A stretch of 64,000 bases of DNA from Flavobacterium sp. N2038. GTDB lineage: Bacteria; Bacteroidota; Bacteroidia; Flavobacteriales; Flavobacteriaceae. Below are positions 18,607 through 26,255 of this stretch, in pieces. Position numbers and translations under genes: made by a program. The stretch spans positions 2,666,001 to 2,730,000 of the forward strand of contig NZ_CP110001.1 of NCBI RefSeq assembly GCF_025947185.1. The letters run 5' to 3'. The notes beneath the pieces were generated by a model that was not told the origin of the DNA, did not search any database, and saw nothing but the letters and a program-made list of their open reading frames with translations. The number at the start of each line of letters is the position of its first letter. Positions within the stretch are counted from its first letter, which is position 1.

Positions 18607-19851
18607 ATGCTGAAAATTAAACTATTTCTATTGCTTTTACTTGGGATTTCGGGTTTTGCTCAGACAAAAGTTTTGTACAATCAAAGTTTGGAAGCTTATA
18701 AGAGTAAAGACTATGTTTTGTTTTTGAAATTAGCAAAGCAATTGGATAGCATTCGTCCAATGCATCCTACGTTTACTTATAATTTGGCTTCGGCTTATTC
18801 CTTAAATGGGAAAAAACAAGAAGCTTTAGGAGTTTTGAAAAATATTGTTCTCGCTAATAATACAATAGCTTTTGAAGATGATTCTGATTTTGAATCGATT
18901 AAGAATGATGAAGCTTTTAAAGAGTTATCGCAACTAAAAGTTTTACAATTAAAAACAAGAGAAAGCTCTGTTGAAAAAGTGAGGCTTTCCGAAAAAGATT
19001 TGCATCCCGAAGGATTAGTTTATTTAGAAAAACAAAAGCTTTGGCTGGCTTCTGGTATTAGAAATAAAAAGATTGTTTCTTTTGATGCTTCTGGTAAATG
19101 TTCAGATTGGTTTGTGGATGGTTCCTATTCTGTATTTGCTTTAAAGACAGATTATAATGAGAAATACCTTTGGGCAGCTTGTTCTGCAATTCCGGAAATG
19201 AAAGGCTTTAAGAAAGAATTAGAAGGGAAAAGTGAAATTTTGAAAATTGAAATTGCTTCTAAAAAAATAGTCAAACGATATTCTATCGATGGTAATCATG
19301 TTTTTGGCGATCTTGCTGTGACAAAGAATAATGAGGTTTATATTTCGGATAGCGCTGAACCGAAAATTTATAGAATAGAAAAAGATGGTTTAGAGCTTTG
19401 GAAAGATTTACGAAAAGAAGCTTTCAATCTGCAAGGAATAGCATTTAATAGAGAGGAATCAAAATTGTTTATAGCCGATTATTTAAAAGGAATTTTGGTG
19501 ATCGATTTTAATAGTAAAAAAGAGTCTTGGCTGGAATTTCCAAAAGAAACTTCAAAAAAGGGAATTGACGGATTGGTTTTTTATAAAAACTCATTAATAG
19601 CAATTCAAAATGGAGTAGTGCCAATTAGGATTGTACGCTTTAGATTGGACCAAAACGAAACTAAAATAATTGATTTTGCGATCTTGGATAATAACAGAAA
19701 AGAATTTAATGAACCGGCTTTAGCAGCTTTAGTTCACGATAAATTGTACTTTTTTGCAAATTCGCCCTGGAAGTTTTATGATAAGGATTTTCAATTGGAT
19801 GAAGCTAAATTTGATAATCCGAAACTGTTTGAACTTGATTTAAAGAAATAA
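18607..19851 (+). CDS. Secreted TPR and beta-propeller (SMP-30-like) protein
   Basis: Exported protein of 414 residues. The start at 18607 gives a clean signal peptide (MLKIKLFLLLLLGISGFAQ); an in-frame ATG at 18586 would add seven polar residues and is less likely. Residues ~20-90 form a tetratricopeptide-like helical part (YNLASAYSLNGKKQEALGVL). Residues ~100-405 carry repeated blades (LHPEGLVYLEKQKLWLASG, VFGDLAVTKNNEVYISD, LQGIAFNREESKLFIADY) typical of a six-bladed SMP-30/gluconolactonase-like propeller. Substrate and function are unknown. It may have its own promoter but no clear boxes are seen. Confidence 0.75.
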   Translation: MLKIKLFLLLLLGISGFAQTKVLYNQSLEAYKSKDYVLFLKLAKQLDSIRPMHPTFTYNLASAYSLNGKKQEALGVLKNIVLANNTIAFEDDSDFESIKNDEAFKELSQLKVLQLKTRESSVEKVRLSEKDLHPEGLVYLEKQKLWLASGIRNKKIVSFDASGKCSDWFVDGSYSVFALKTDYNEKYLWAACSAIPEMKGFKKELEGKSEILKIEIASKKIVKRYSIDGNHVFGDLAVTKNNEVYISDSAEPKIYRIEKDGLELWKDLRKEAFNLQGIAFNREESKLFIADYLKGILVIDFNSKKESWLEFPKETSKKGIDGLVFYKNSLIAIQNGVVPIRIVRFRLDQNETKIIDFAILDNNRKEFNEPALAALVHDKLYFFANSPWKFYDKDFQLDEAKFDNPKLFELDLKK

Positions 19852-19854
19852 GAG

Positions 19855-20362
19855 TTATTTTAAGGATGCAATCAAATCATCAACTTGTTTTTTTTGCTGG
19901 GCGTATCTTTGTTGAAGTTCAGATCCTTCGCCCATTCGGGTGTAATATTCTAAGCCTTTATTGGCGAAGAATTTTTTATGAAAATTTGAAATTTCAGGAA
20001 CCTGTGGAAAAAGGTTATTAAAGTTCATTTCATAATAAGCCTGCCATTCTCTTTCGTTTTTGTCTAAAACATACGGTTTTATCGTTTTCTGATTAACATG
20101 AACCATTTCGTGTACGATAAGAATAAGCATCAATTCCAGCGGAAATTCAAAAGTGTTTTCAGGAATGCGGATAATTTGAGATTCGCCAAAGTTGCCTTCA
20201 GTGGTCATTAATATAAAGTCAGGTTTTGCTTTTTCTCTAAATTCAAACCTTTTTAAGTTTTTGTTTTTGAGATTGTACTTTTTTAAAAGCCAATAAACAG
20301 CATTAATAACCTGTCCATTTTTATGAAAGGTTTCTTTTTTGTTTTACATCTTCAAGCTTCAT
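19855..20362 (-). pseudogene. HExxH metallopeptidase-like protein, frameshifted in a poly-A run
   Basis: The intact stretch (19855-20208, 117 residues from an internal Met) carries IVHEMVH, a zinc motif, followed by NEREWQAYYE, which may give the third ligand. Coding sense continues upstream in the same frame (VINAVYWLLKKYNL ... RFEFREKAKPDFIL) to about 20340, where it meets a stop. A second frame begins ATG at 20362 with MKLEDVKQK. The frames meet at a run of six A (plus-strand T 20335-20340). Removing one A joins them into ~168 residues, and the 508-base span is 3n+1 as expected. It could be a decaying gene, a phase-variable tract or a sequencing error. Substrate unknown. Confidence 0.72.
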
Positions 20363-20413
20363 AACTATTACAAAAGTGTTTAGATTATATTATGTTCTGG
20401 AGTACATAAAGGA

Positions 20414-20785
20414 TTAGTTTTTGATAAACTCTCCTTTTTCGGCTGCAATCGAATTTCCTAATTCTGTGATAGAATCTAAAACAGTGCTAAAAGATTTTCC
20501 AAATTCGGTTAAGCCATACGTTACTTTAATTGGAGGTTTTTTTCCTTCGACTTTCCTAAAAACAAGACCGTCTTCTTCAAGTTGTTTGAGTTGCAGACTT
20601 AAAGTTCGTTCTGTGACCGTGGGCATCTCTTTACGAAGTTCGTTGTATCTTTTTGAATTGTTTTTTAAGTGATACAAGATTACGGCTTTCCATTTCCCTC
20701 CCATTAAATCCATTACTAAACTTACTGTGCATGGATACGTTCTTCCTTCAAGCTTAATTAAATCGGGTTGGCATTCTGTTTTCAT
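20414..20785 (-). CDS. HxlR-family transcriptional regulator
   Basis: Winged helix-turn-helix regulator of 123 residues. YPCTVSLVMDLMGGKWKAVILYHL, ERTLSLQLKQLEEDGLV and YGLTEFGKS are typical HxlR signatures, and the N-terminal cysteine (in TYPC) is in the position used for redox or aldehyde sensing in characterised relatives. The start is ATG 20785; an upstream in-frame TTG at 20809 lies inside a palindrome and is rejected. It is divergent from an NAD(P)H oxidoreductase gene, its probable target. Confidence 0.9.
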   Translation of the reverse strand: MKTECQPDLIKLEGRTYPCTVSLVMDLMGGKWKAVILYHLKNNSKRYNELRKEMPTVTERTLSLQLKQLEEDGLVFRKVEGKKPPIKVTYGLTEFGKSFSTVLDSITELGNSIAAEKGEFIKN

Positions 20786-20801
20786 AAATATTGACTTTAA
20801 C

Positions 20802-20817
20802 CTATCCAATTGGATAG
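20802..20817. promoter_or_regulatory. Palindromic operator between hxlR-type gene and oxidoreductase
   Basis: CTATCCAATTGGATAG is a perfect 16-bp palindrome in the divergent gap, 16 bases upstream of the regulator start and 3 bases upstream of the -33 box of the oxidoreductase promoter. Its place suggests binding by the HxlR regulator. Confidence 0.6.
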
Positions 20818-20820
20818 TTA

Positions 20821-20851
20821 TTGCGGAATTGTAAAACTATAAATAATTTTG
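20821..20851 (+). promoter_or_regulatory. Promoter of the NAD(P)H oxidoreductase gene
   Basis: TTG (20821-20823), 20 bases, TAATTTTG (20844-20851); ATG follows at 20886. Confidence 0.65.
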
Positions 20852-20885
20852 TAACTATAAAAATGATAGTATAAAAATTTAAAAT

Positions 20886-21422
20886 ATGGCATTATTAATT
20901 TTAGGACATCCACAGTTAGGGAAATCAATTGCAAATAAGGCAATTATTAAAGAAATCCAGAAAAACAATTCAGAAATTGAGATTAGAAACTTAGGCGAAT
21001 TATATCCTGATTTTAATATCAATGCTGAAGAAGAACAAAAGGCGTTATTGCGACATGAAACTGTCATTCTGCAGTATCCTTTATATTGGTATAATATGCC
21101 GGCGATTTTAAAGCATTGGTTTGATGTGGTTTTTGAGCATCAGTTTGCTTATGGGTCAAAAGGGGATAAGTTAAAAGGTAAAAAGCTTTTAACAAGTGTT
21201 ACGGTGGGTTCGCTGGAGAAAGAGTACAAACCTTTTGGAAAACATAATTTCAGAACCACAGAATTCTTTAAAAATATTGAACAAACTGCTTATTTTGCTC
21301 AAATGACTTTTCTTGATCCGATGTTTTTTCACGGAACATCTGCTGTAGATGGTTTTACAGAAGATGAAATTAAAGAACGAGCAAAGAGATATGCAAATCT
21401 TTTATTGAGTTCTGTTGTATAA
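20886..21422 (+). CDS. NAD(P)H-dependent oxidoreductase, flavodoxin-like fold
   Basis: Cytoplasmic FMN or FAD quinone/azo reductase-type enzyme of 178 residues (KefF/NQO1/MdaB relatives). It has the opening beta strand and phosphate loop ILGHPQLGKSIANKAI, the flavin contact region ILQYPLYWYNMPAILKHWFDVVF (about 62-84) and a later block LTSVTVGS. Divergent from an HxlR regulator with a palindrome between them, a pairing commonly seen for electrophile- or quinone-responsive genes. The inducer is not evident. Confidence 0.88.
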   Translation: MALLILGHPQLGKSIANKAIIKEIQKNNSEIEIRNLGELYPDFNINAEEEQKALLRHETVILQYPLYWYNMPAILKHWFDVVFEHQFAYGSKGDKLKGKKLLTSVTVGSLEKEYKPFGKHNFRTTEFFKNIEQTAYFAQMTFLDPMFFHGTSAVDGFTEDEIKERAKRYANLLLSSVV

Positions 21423-21427
21423 GTTTC

Positions 21428-21493
21428 TCAAAGTTTAGAACTTTGACAATGGCCTGTGTCGTAATTAACTGGACAGGTTTTTAAAACCTGTCC
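21428..21493. repeat. Two adjacent intergenic palindromes
   Basis: TCAAAGTT-TAG-AACTTTGA (21428-21446) and GGACAGGTTT-TTA-AAACCTGTCC (21471-21493) are perfect inverted repeats after the oxidoreductase gene. Neither is followed by a long T-run, so termination is uncertain. Such palindromes resemble dispersed intergenic repeats of flavobacteria. Confidence 0.55.
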
Positions 21494-21520
21494 GGTTTGC
21501 TGATAATCATCCTGATTTAT

Positions 21521-21551
21521 TTTGTAAGTACAAATATTTGTGGTAATTTTG
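21521..21551 (+). promoter_or_regulatory. Promoter of rpsA
   Basis: TTTG (21521-21524), 19 bases, TAATTTTG (21544-21551): near-ideal. It implies a leader of about 110 bases before the ATG at 21670. Confidence 0.75.
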
Positions 21552-21669
21552 CAAACCTTTTGGCAGAGAAGAGTTTCCTTTAGGTATCAACCATTTATGT
21601 AAAACAACTTCTGTATTTTCTATCGCATTAAGAAACTCAAGAAAAACAGAATACAAATTTTTTATCAGC

Positions 21670-23448
21670 ATGTCTGAACAATTAAAATCACAAGAAGAGT
21701 TTTTAGCAAATTTTAACTGGCATAACTTCCAAGAAGGAATCGATGCAGTTGATGAGAAAAACTTACAAGAGTTTGAAGAACTAGTATCTAAAACTTTCAT
21801 CGCTACAGATCAAGAAGAAGTAGTTGAAGGAGTTGTTGTTAGAATTACAGATAGAGACGTTATCGTTGATATCAATGCTAAATCTGAAGGTGTTATTTCT
21901 TTAAATGAATTCCGTTACAACCCAAACTTAAAAGTAGGTGACAAAGTAGAAGTATTAATCGACATCCGTGAGGATAAAACAGGTCAATTAGTATTATCTC
22001 ACAGAAAAGCACGTACTATCAAATCTTGGGATAGAGTTATTGCAGCTAATGAAACTGGAGAAATCGTTAACGGTTTTGTTAAATGTAGAACTAAAGGAGG
22101 TATGATCGTTGACGTATTCGGTATCGAGGCGTTCTTACCAGGATCTCAAATTGACGTTAAGCCAATTAGAGACTACGATGTATATGTAAACAAAATGATG
22201 GAATTCAAAGTGGTAAAAATTAACCACGAATTCAAAAACGTTGTTGTATCTCACAAAGCGCTTATCGAGGCTGATATTGAAGTACAGAAAAAAGAAATCA
22301 TCGGTCAATTACAAAAAGGACAAGTATTAGAAGGTGTTGTTAAAAACATTACTTCTTATGGTGTGTTCATTGACTTAGGTGGTGTTGACGGATTAATTCA
22401 CATTACTGACCTTTCTTGGAGTAGAATCAACCACCCAAGTGAAGTTCTTGAATTAGACCAAAAATTAAACGTTGTAATCCTTGATTTCGATGATGAGAAA
22501 ACAAGAATTCAATTAGGATTGAAACAATTAAACGCTCACCCATGGGATGCTTTAGATGCTAATTTAACTATTGGTGATAAAGTAAAAGGTAAAGTAGTTG
22601 TAATCGCTGATTACGGTGCATTTATCGAAGTTGCTGAAGGTGTTGAAGGTTTAATCCACGTTTCTGAAATGTCATGGTCAACTCACTTACGTTCTGCTCA
22701 GGATTTCGTAAAAGTTGGAGATGTTGTTGAAGCTGTTATCTTAACTTTAGATAGAGATGACCGTAAAATGTCATTAGGTATAAAACAATTGACTCAAGAT
22801 CCATGGACTGACATTACTTCTAAATACCCAGTAGGTTCTAAACATACAGGTATCGTTAGAAACTTTACAAACTTTGGTATTTTCGTGGAATTAGAAGAAG
22901 GAATTGATGGATTAATCTACATTTCTGACCTTTCTTGGACTAAGAAAATCAAACACCCATCTGAATTTGTAAATGTTGGTGAAAAACTTGATGTAGTTGT
23001 ATTAGAATTAGATGTTGAAGGACGTAAATTATCTTTAGGTCACAAACAAACTACTGCTAATCCTTGGGATCAATACGAAGATTCTTTCGCTGTAGGAACT
23101 ATCCACAATGGTGAGATTTCTGAAATCGTTGACAAAGGAGCTACTGTAGAATTCGGAGATGATATCGTTGCTTTCATTCCTACTCGTCACCTTGAAAAAG
23201 AAGACGGAAAGAAATTGAAAAAAGGTGATACTGCTGATTTCAAAGTAATCGAATTCAACAAAGAATTCAAAAGAGTAGTTGCTTCTCACACTGCTATCTT
23301 CCGTGAAGAAGAAGAGAAAAACGTGAAAGCTGCAACTGAAAATACTTCATCAAACTCTACTACTAATGCACCAGCTGCAACTTTAGGAGATAACAATGAT
23401 GTATTAGCTGCATTAAAAGCTAAAATGGAAAAAACTGAGAAAAAATAA
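21670..23448 (+). CDS. rpsA: 30S ribosomal protein S1
   Basis: RNA-binding ribosomal protein that helps mRNA bind the 30S subunit, important in Bacteroidota where Shine-Dalgarno pairing is rare. 592 residues with about six S1 motifs; the clear ones contain GVVVRITDRDVIVDINAKSEG, GVVKNITSYGVFIDLGGVDGLIH, GKVVVIADYGAFIEVAEGVEGLIH and GIVRNFTNFGIFVELEEGIDGLIY. A low-complexity Ala/Thr/Asn tail ends the protein. Codon choice (many TTC, CAC, AAC and CGT) differs from the neighbours and fits a highly expressed gene. It has its own strong promoter and terminator. Confidence 0.97.
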   Translation: MSEQLKSQEEFLANFNWHNFQEGIDAVDEKNLQEFEELVSKTFIATDQEEVVEGVVVRITDRDVIVDINAKSEGVISLNEFRYNPNLKVGDKVEVLIDIREDKTGQLVLSHRKARTIKSWDRVIAANETGEIVNGFVKCRTKGGMIVDVFGIEAFLPGSQIDVKPIRDYDVYVNKMMEFKVVKINHEFKNVVVSHKALIEADIEVQKKEIIGQLQKGQVLEGVVKNITSYGVFIDLGGVDGLIHITDLSWSRINHPSEVLELDQKLNVVILDFDDEKTRIQLGLKQLNAHPWDALDANLTIGDKVKGKVVVIADYGAFIEVAEGVEGLIHVSEMSWSTHLRSAQDFVKVGDVVEAVILTLDRDDRKMSLGIKQLTQDPWTDITSKYPVGSKHTGIVRNFTNFGIFVELEEGIDGLIYISDLSWTKKIKHPSEFVNVGEKLDVVVLELDVEGRKLSLGHKQTTANPWDQYEDSFAVGTIHNGEISEIVDKGATVEFGDDIVAFIPTRHLEKEDGKKLKKGDTADFKVIEFNKEFKRVVASHTAIFREEEEKNVKAATENTSSNSTTNAPAATLGDNNDVLAALKAKMEKTEKK

Positions 23449-23469
23449 TTCTTAGTTTCCTCTAAATAG

Positions 23470-23499
23470 AAAGTCCCACAGCATGTGGGACTTTTTTTT
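23470..23499 (+). terminator. Rho-independent terminator after rpsA
   Basis: AAAGTCCCACA (23470-23480), loop GCA, TGTGGGACTTT (23484-23494), then T-run. Similar terminators end both following LRR genes. Confidence 0.9.
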
Positions 23500-23539
23500 G
23501 TGCTTTACTTTTTGGTTTAAGAAGTTTTAACAAATAAAG

Positions 23540-23569
23540 TTGTGTTATTATCTTAAAAAGTTATTTTTG
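23540..23569 (+). promoter_or_regulatory. Promoter of first LRR surface protein gene
   Basis: TTG (23540-23542), 19 bases, TATTTTTG (23562-23569). The in-frame ATG at 23571 would fall at or before the transcript start, so the ATG at 23586 is the real start. Confidence 0.75.
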
Positions 23570-23585
23570 TATGAAAATACCACAT

Positions 23586-26117
23586 ATGAAAAAACTCTAC
23601 TTTCTAATTTTATTTTTATGTTTTTATTGCCTGAATGCACAGGTTGTTAGCATTCCTGATGCGATTTTTAAAGCAAAGCTACTATCTTCAAGTCCCTCAA
23701 ATCAAATTGCTAAAGATTTAAATGATAAATGGTTTAAAATTGATGCGAATAATGATGGGGAAATACAAACTTCTGAAGCCTTAGCAGTTAGTTATCTAAA
23801 AATTAATAATACGCGAACAGCCAGTCTTAACGGAATCAATGATTTTAGTAATCTTACTTATCTGGATTGCCAAAGCAATTTATTAGTATCTTTAGATGTA
23901 ACCAATTTAAAGAAACTTACCAAGTTAGATTGCGGTTATAATTATATTTCGAATTTAAATGTAAATGGATTGACCGGTTTGGAAAATCTTAACTGTAGAG
24001 CCAATAAATTGCAGACATTGGATATTTCAAGTTTAAAAGGCTTAAAAATGTTTAGTTGTGCAGTAAATTTACTAACTGCATTAAATTTAACAGGCTTGTC
24101 AGAACTTCAAGATGTAACCTGTAGTTTTAATTCTCTCACTGTTTTAAATTTAGCAGGACTAACTAATTTAGTTAATTTAGGATGTGGTTCAAATAAAATT
24201 TCTAAATTAGATATATCTAATTTAGTAAATCTTGAATCTTTTGCTTGTCAGGATAATACTGTTTATGCTTTAAAAATAGGAAATCTTACAAAGCTTAAAA
24301 CATTGTATGTTAGTAATAATACTATCGGTTCGTTAGATTTAAGTGGATTAGTAAATCTTAAAGAATTATTATGCGGCTATAATAGTCTTAGCTCTTTAAA
24401 ACTTAATAATTTACAAAATTTAGAATATATTAGTTGTGATCACAATTACATTTCTTCGATTGAATTTGATAAGTTGACTAAAGTAGTTACATTAGCATGT
24501 TATAATAATTATCTTAAAACATTGGACGTTAGTAATTTAATTAACCTTCAAAATTTAAGTTGCTATTATAATCAATTGACATACTTAAATGTAAAAAATG
24601 GTCAAAACGAGCCTTATCTGGCTTTTGATGGTAATCCAAATTTATTATATATCTGTGCTGATGATGGTCAAACAACCGAAATTCAAAATTCACTTGCAGA
24701 ATTTCAAAATACTAAATGTACTGTAAATAGTTATTGTTCTTTTACTCCCGGTGGGATATATTACACTATTCAGGGGAACGGGAAATTTGATTGGAATGAC
24801 AATGGTTGCGATATATCTGATCCAGTTTGGAGTAATATGTTTTTGAAAGTTACTGATTTAAACGGAAAACTTATTACTTACAGCATAGCAGATCAAAAGG
24901 GATTATATTCTACATATTTGCCATTAGGATCATATAAAGTTACACCAATTTTAGAGGATTCATCTTATTTTAAAACGGTTCCTGAGAACTTTGATATTAG
25001 TTTTCCGGAATCTGCAAGTCCATATAATTTAGACTTTTGTTTAAATATATTAAATCCGAAATCAGATCTGGAAGTAGTAATTATACCTGTGGTACCGGCC
25101 AGACCAGGTTTTGATGCAAAGTATAAAATTGTTTATAAAAACAAAGGAAACACAACACTTTCGGGAGTTGTTAATCTAGGTTTTGATGATAGTGTTTTAG
25201 ATTTGATTTCAGCAAATCCAAAAGTTTCTGGTGAAAAAATAAATAATGCTTCGTGGAATTTCACTAATCTAAAGCCATTTGAAACTAAAGAAATTATAGC
25301 GATTTTTAATGTTAATGCTCCAACAGAAACTCCTGCCGTTAACATTGGCGATATTCTAAAATTTAACGTAGCTATAAAATCTGAGAATATTGATGCTACA
25401 CCATTAGACAATACATTTTCTTTTAATCAAACCGTTGTAGGATCATACGATCCAAATGATAAAACCTGCTTAGAAGGTTCAGTGATTACATCCAGATTAA
25501 TAGGTGAGTATGTTCATTATATGATCCGCTTTGAGAATACAGGAACCTATACTGCACAAAACATTGTTGTAAAAGACATGATTGATTTATCTAAATTTGA
25601 TATTTCTACTTTAGTTCCAACAAGTTCCAGTCATCCTTTTGTTGCTAAAATTTCGGAGGAAAATAAAGTTGAATTTATTTTCGAAAAGATTAATCTTCCT
25701 TTTGATGATGCAAATAATGACGGTTATATAGCTTTTAAAATTAAAACTAAACCAACATTAATAGTTGGGGATACGTTTACAAACGAGGCTAATATTTATT
25801 TCGATTATAATTTTCCAATTTTAACCAATAAAGCGACTTCTAAATTTGAAGAAACATTAGGATTATCAGATTTTGCGTTTTCAAATTATTTGGCTCTGTA
25901 TCCAAATCCTGTAAGTGATATTCTAAATGTTGCTGTGAAACAAGATATAGAAATACAATCATTGGCAATTTATGACATTTTAGGGCAATTGGTTATTGCG
26001 ATTCCAAATGCAAAATCAGTTTCAACTATTGATGTTTCAAGGCTTAGAGCAGGGAATTATTTTATAAAAGTAAAATCAGATAAAGGAAGTTCAAGTGTGA
26101 AATTTATTAAAAATTAA
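23586..26117 (+). CDS. Leucine-rich-repeat surface protein with type IX sorting domain (copy 1)
   Basis: Predicted secreted protein of 843 residues. A signal peptide (MKKLYFLILFLCFYCLNAQ) precedes an EF-hand-like DANNDGEIQ segment. About 13 leucine-rich repeats of ~21 residues follow (units such as LxxLxCxxNxLxxLDxSxL, residues ~75-365). Then come a Cys-containing module (YCSFTPGGIYYTIQG), two beta-rich DUF11/DUF7619-like domains (~490-755) and a C-terminal type A sorting tail starting LYPNPVSDILNV and ending VKFIKN. It is presumably exported by the type IX system and attached to the surface. The next gene is a tandem paralog. Confidence 0.88.
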   Translation: MKKLYFLILFLCFYCLNAQVVSIPDAIFKAKLLSSSPSNQIAKDLNDKWFKIDANNDGEIQTSEALAVSYLKINNTRTASLNGINDFSNLTYLDCQSNLLVSLDVTNLKKLTKLDCGYNYISNLNVNGLTGLENLNCRANKLQTLDISSLKGLKMFSCAVNLLTALNLTGLSELQDVTCSFNSLTVLNLAGLTNLVNLGCGSNKISKLDISNLVNLESFACQDNTVYALKIGNLTKLKTLYVSNNTIGSLDLSGLVNLKELLCGYNSLSSLKLNNLQNLEYISCDHNYISSIEFDKLTKVVTLACYNNYLKTLDVSNLINLQNLSCYYNQLTYLNVKNGQNEPYLAFDGNPNLLYICADDGQTTEIQNSLAEFQNTKCTVNSYCSFTPGGIYYTIQGNGKFDWNDNGCDISDPVWSNMFLKVTDLNGKLITYSIADQKGLYSTYLPLGSYKVTPILEDSSYFKTVPENFDISFPESASPYNLDFCLNILNPKSDLEVVIIPVVPARPGFDAKYKIVYKNKGNTTLSGVVNLGFDDSVLDLISANPKVSGEKINNASWNFTNLKPFETKEIIAIFNVNAPTETPAVNIGDILKFNVAIKSENIDATPLDNTFSFNQTVVGSYDPNDKTCLEGSVITSRLIGEYVHYMIRFENTGTYTAQNIVVKDMIDLSKFDISTLVPTSSSHPFVAKISEENKVEFIFEKINLPFDDANNDGYIAFKIKTKPTLIVGDTFTNEANIYFDYNFPILTNKATSKFEETLGLSDFAFSNYLALYPNPVSDILNVAVKQDIEIQSLAIYDILGQLVIAIPNAKSVSTIDVSRLRAGNYFIKVKSDKGSSSVKFIKN

Positions 26118-26138
26118 TAGATACTTCTTTAAAATAGA

Positions 26139-26170
26139 AAGTCCCACAGTAATGTGGGGCTTTTTTTTGC
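26139..26170 (+). terminator. Terminator of LRR gene copy 1
   Basis: AAGTCCCACA, loop GTAA, TGTGGG and a long T-run; nearly the same as those at 23470 and 28864. Confidence 0.85.
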
Positions 26171-26208
26171 TCATTAGTTTGGATTTTAAGAAGTTTTAAC
26201 AAAAAAAG

Positions 26209-26238
26209 TTGTGTTATTATCTTAAAAAGCTATTTTTG
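26209..26238 (+). promoter_or_regulatory. Promoter of second LRR surface protein gene
   Basis: TTG (26209-26211), 19 bases, TATTTTTG (26231-26238). The spacer is almost identical to that of the promoter at 23540, showing the promoter was duplicated with the gene. Confidence 0.75.
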
Positions 26239-26255
26239 TAATAAAAACTTTATAT

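Noticed and set aside
23571..23585. Earlier ATG for the first LRR protein
   Set aside because: It lies directly after the -7 box, so it would not be within the mRNA; the next ATG gives a clean signal peptide matching the paralog.
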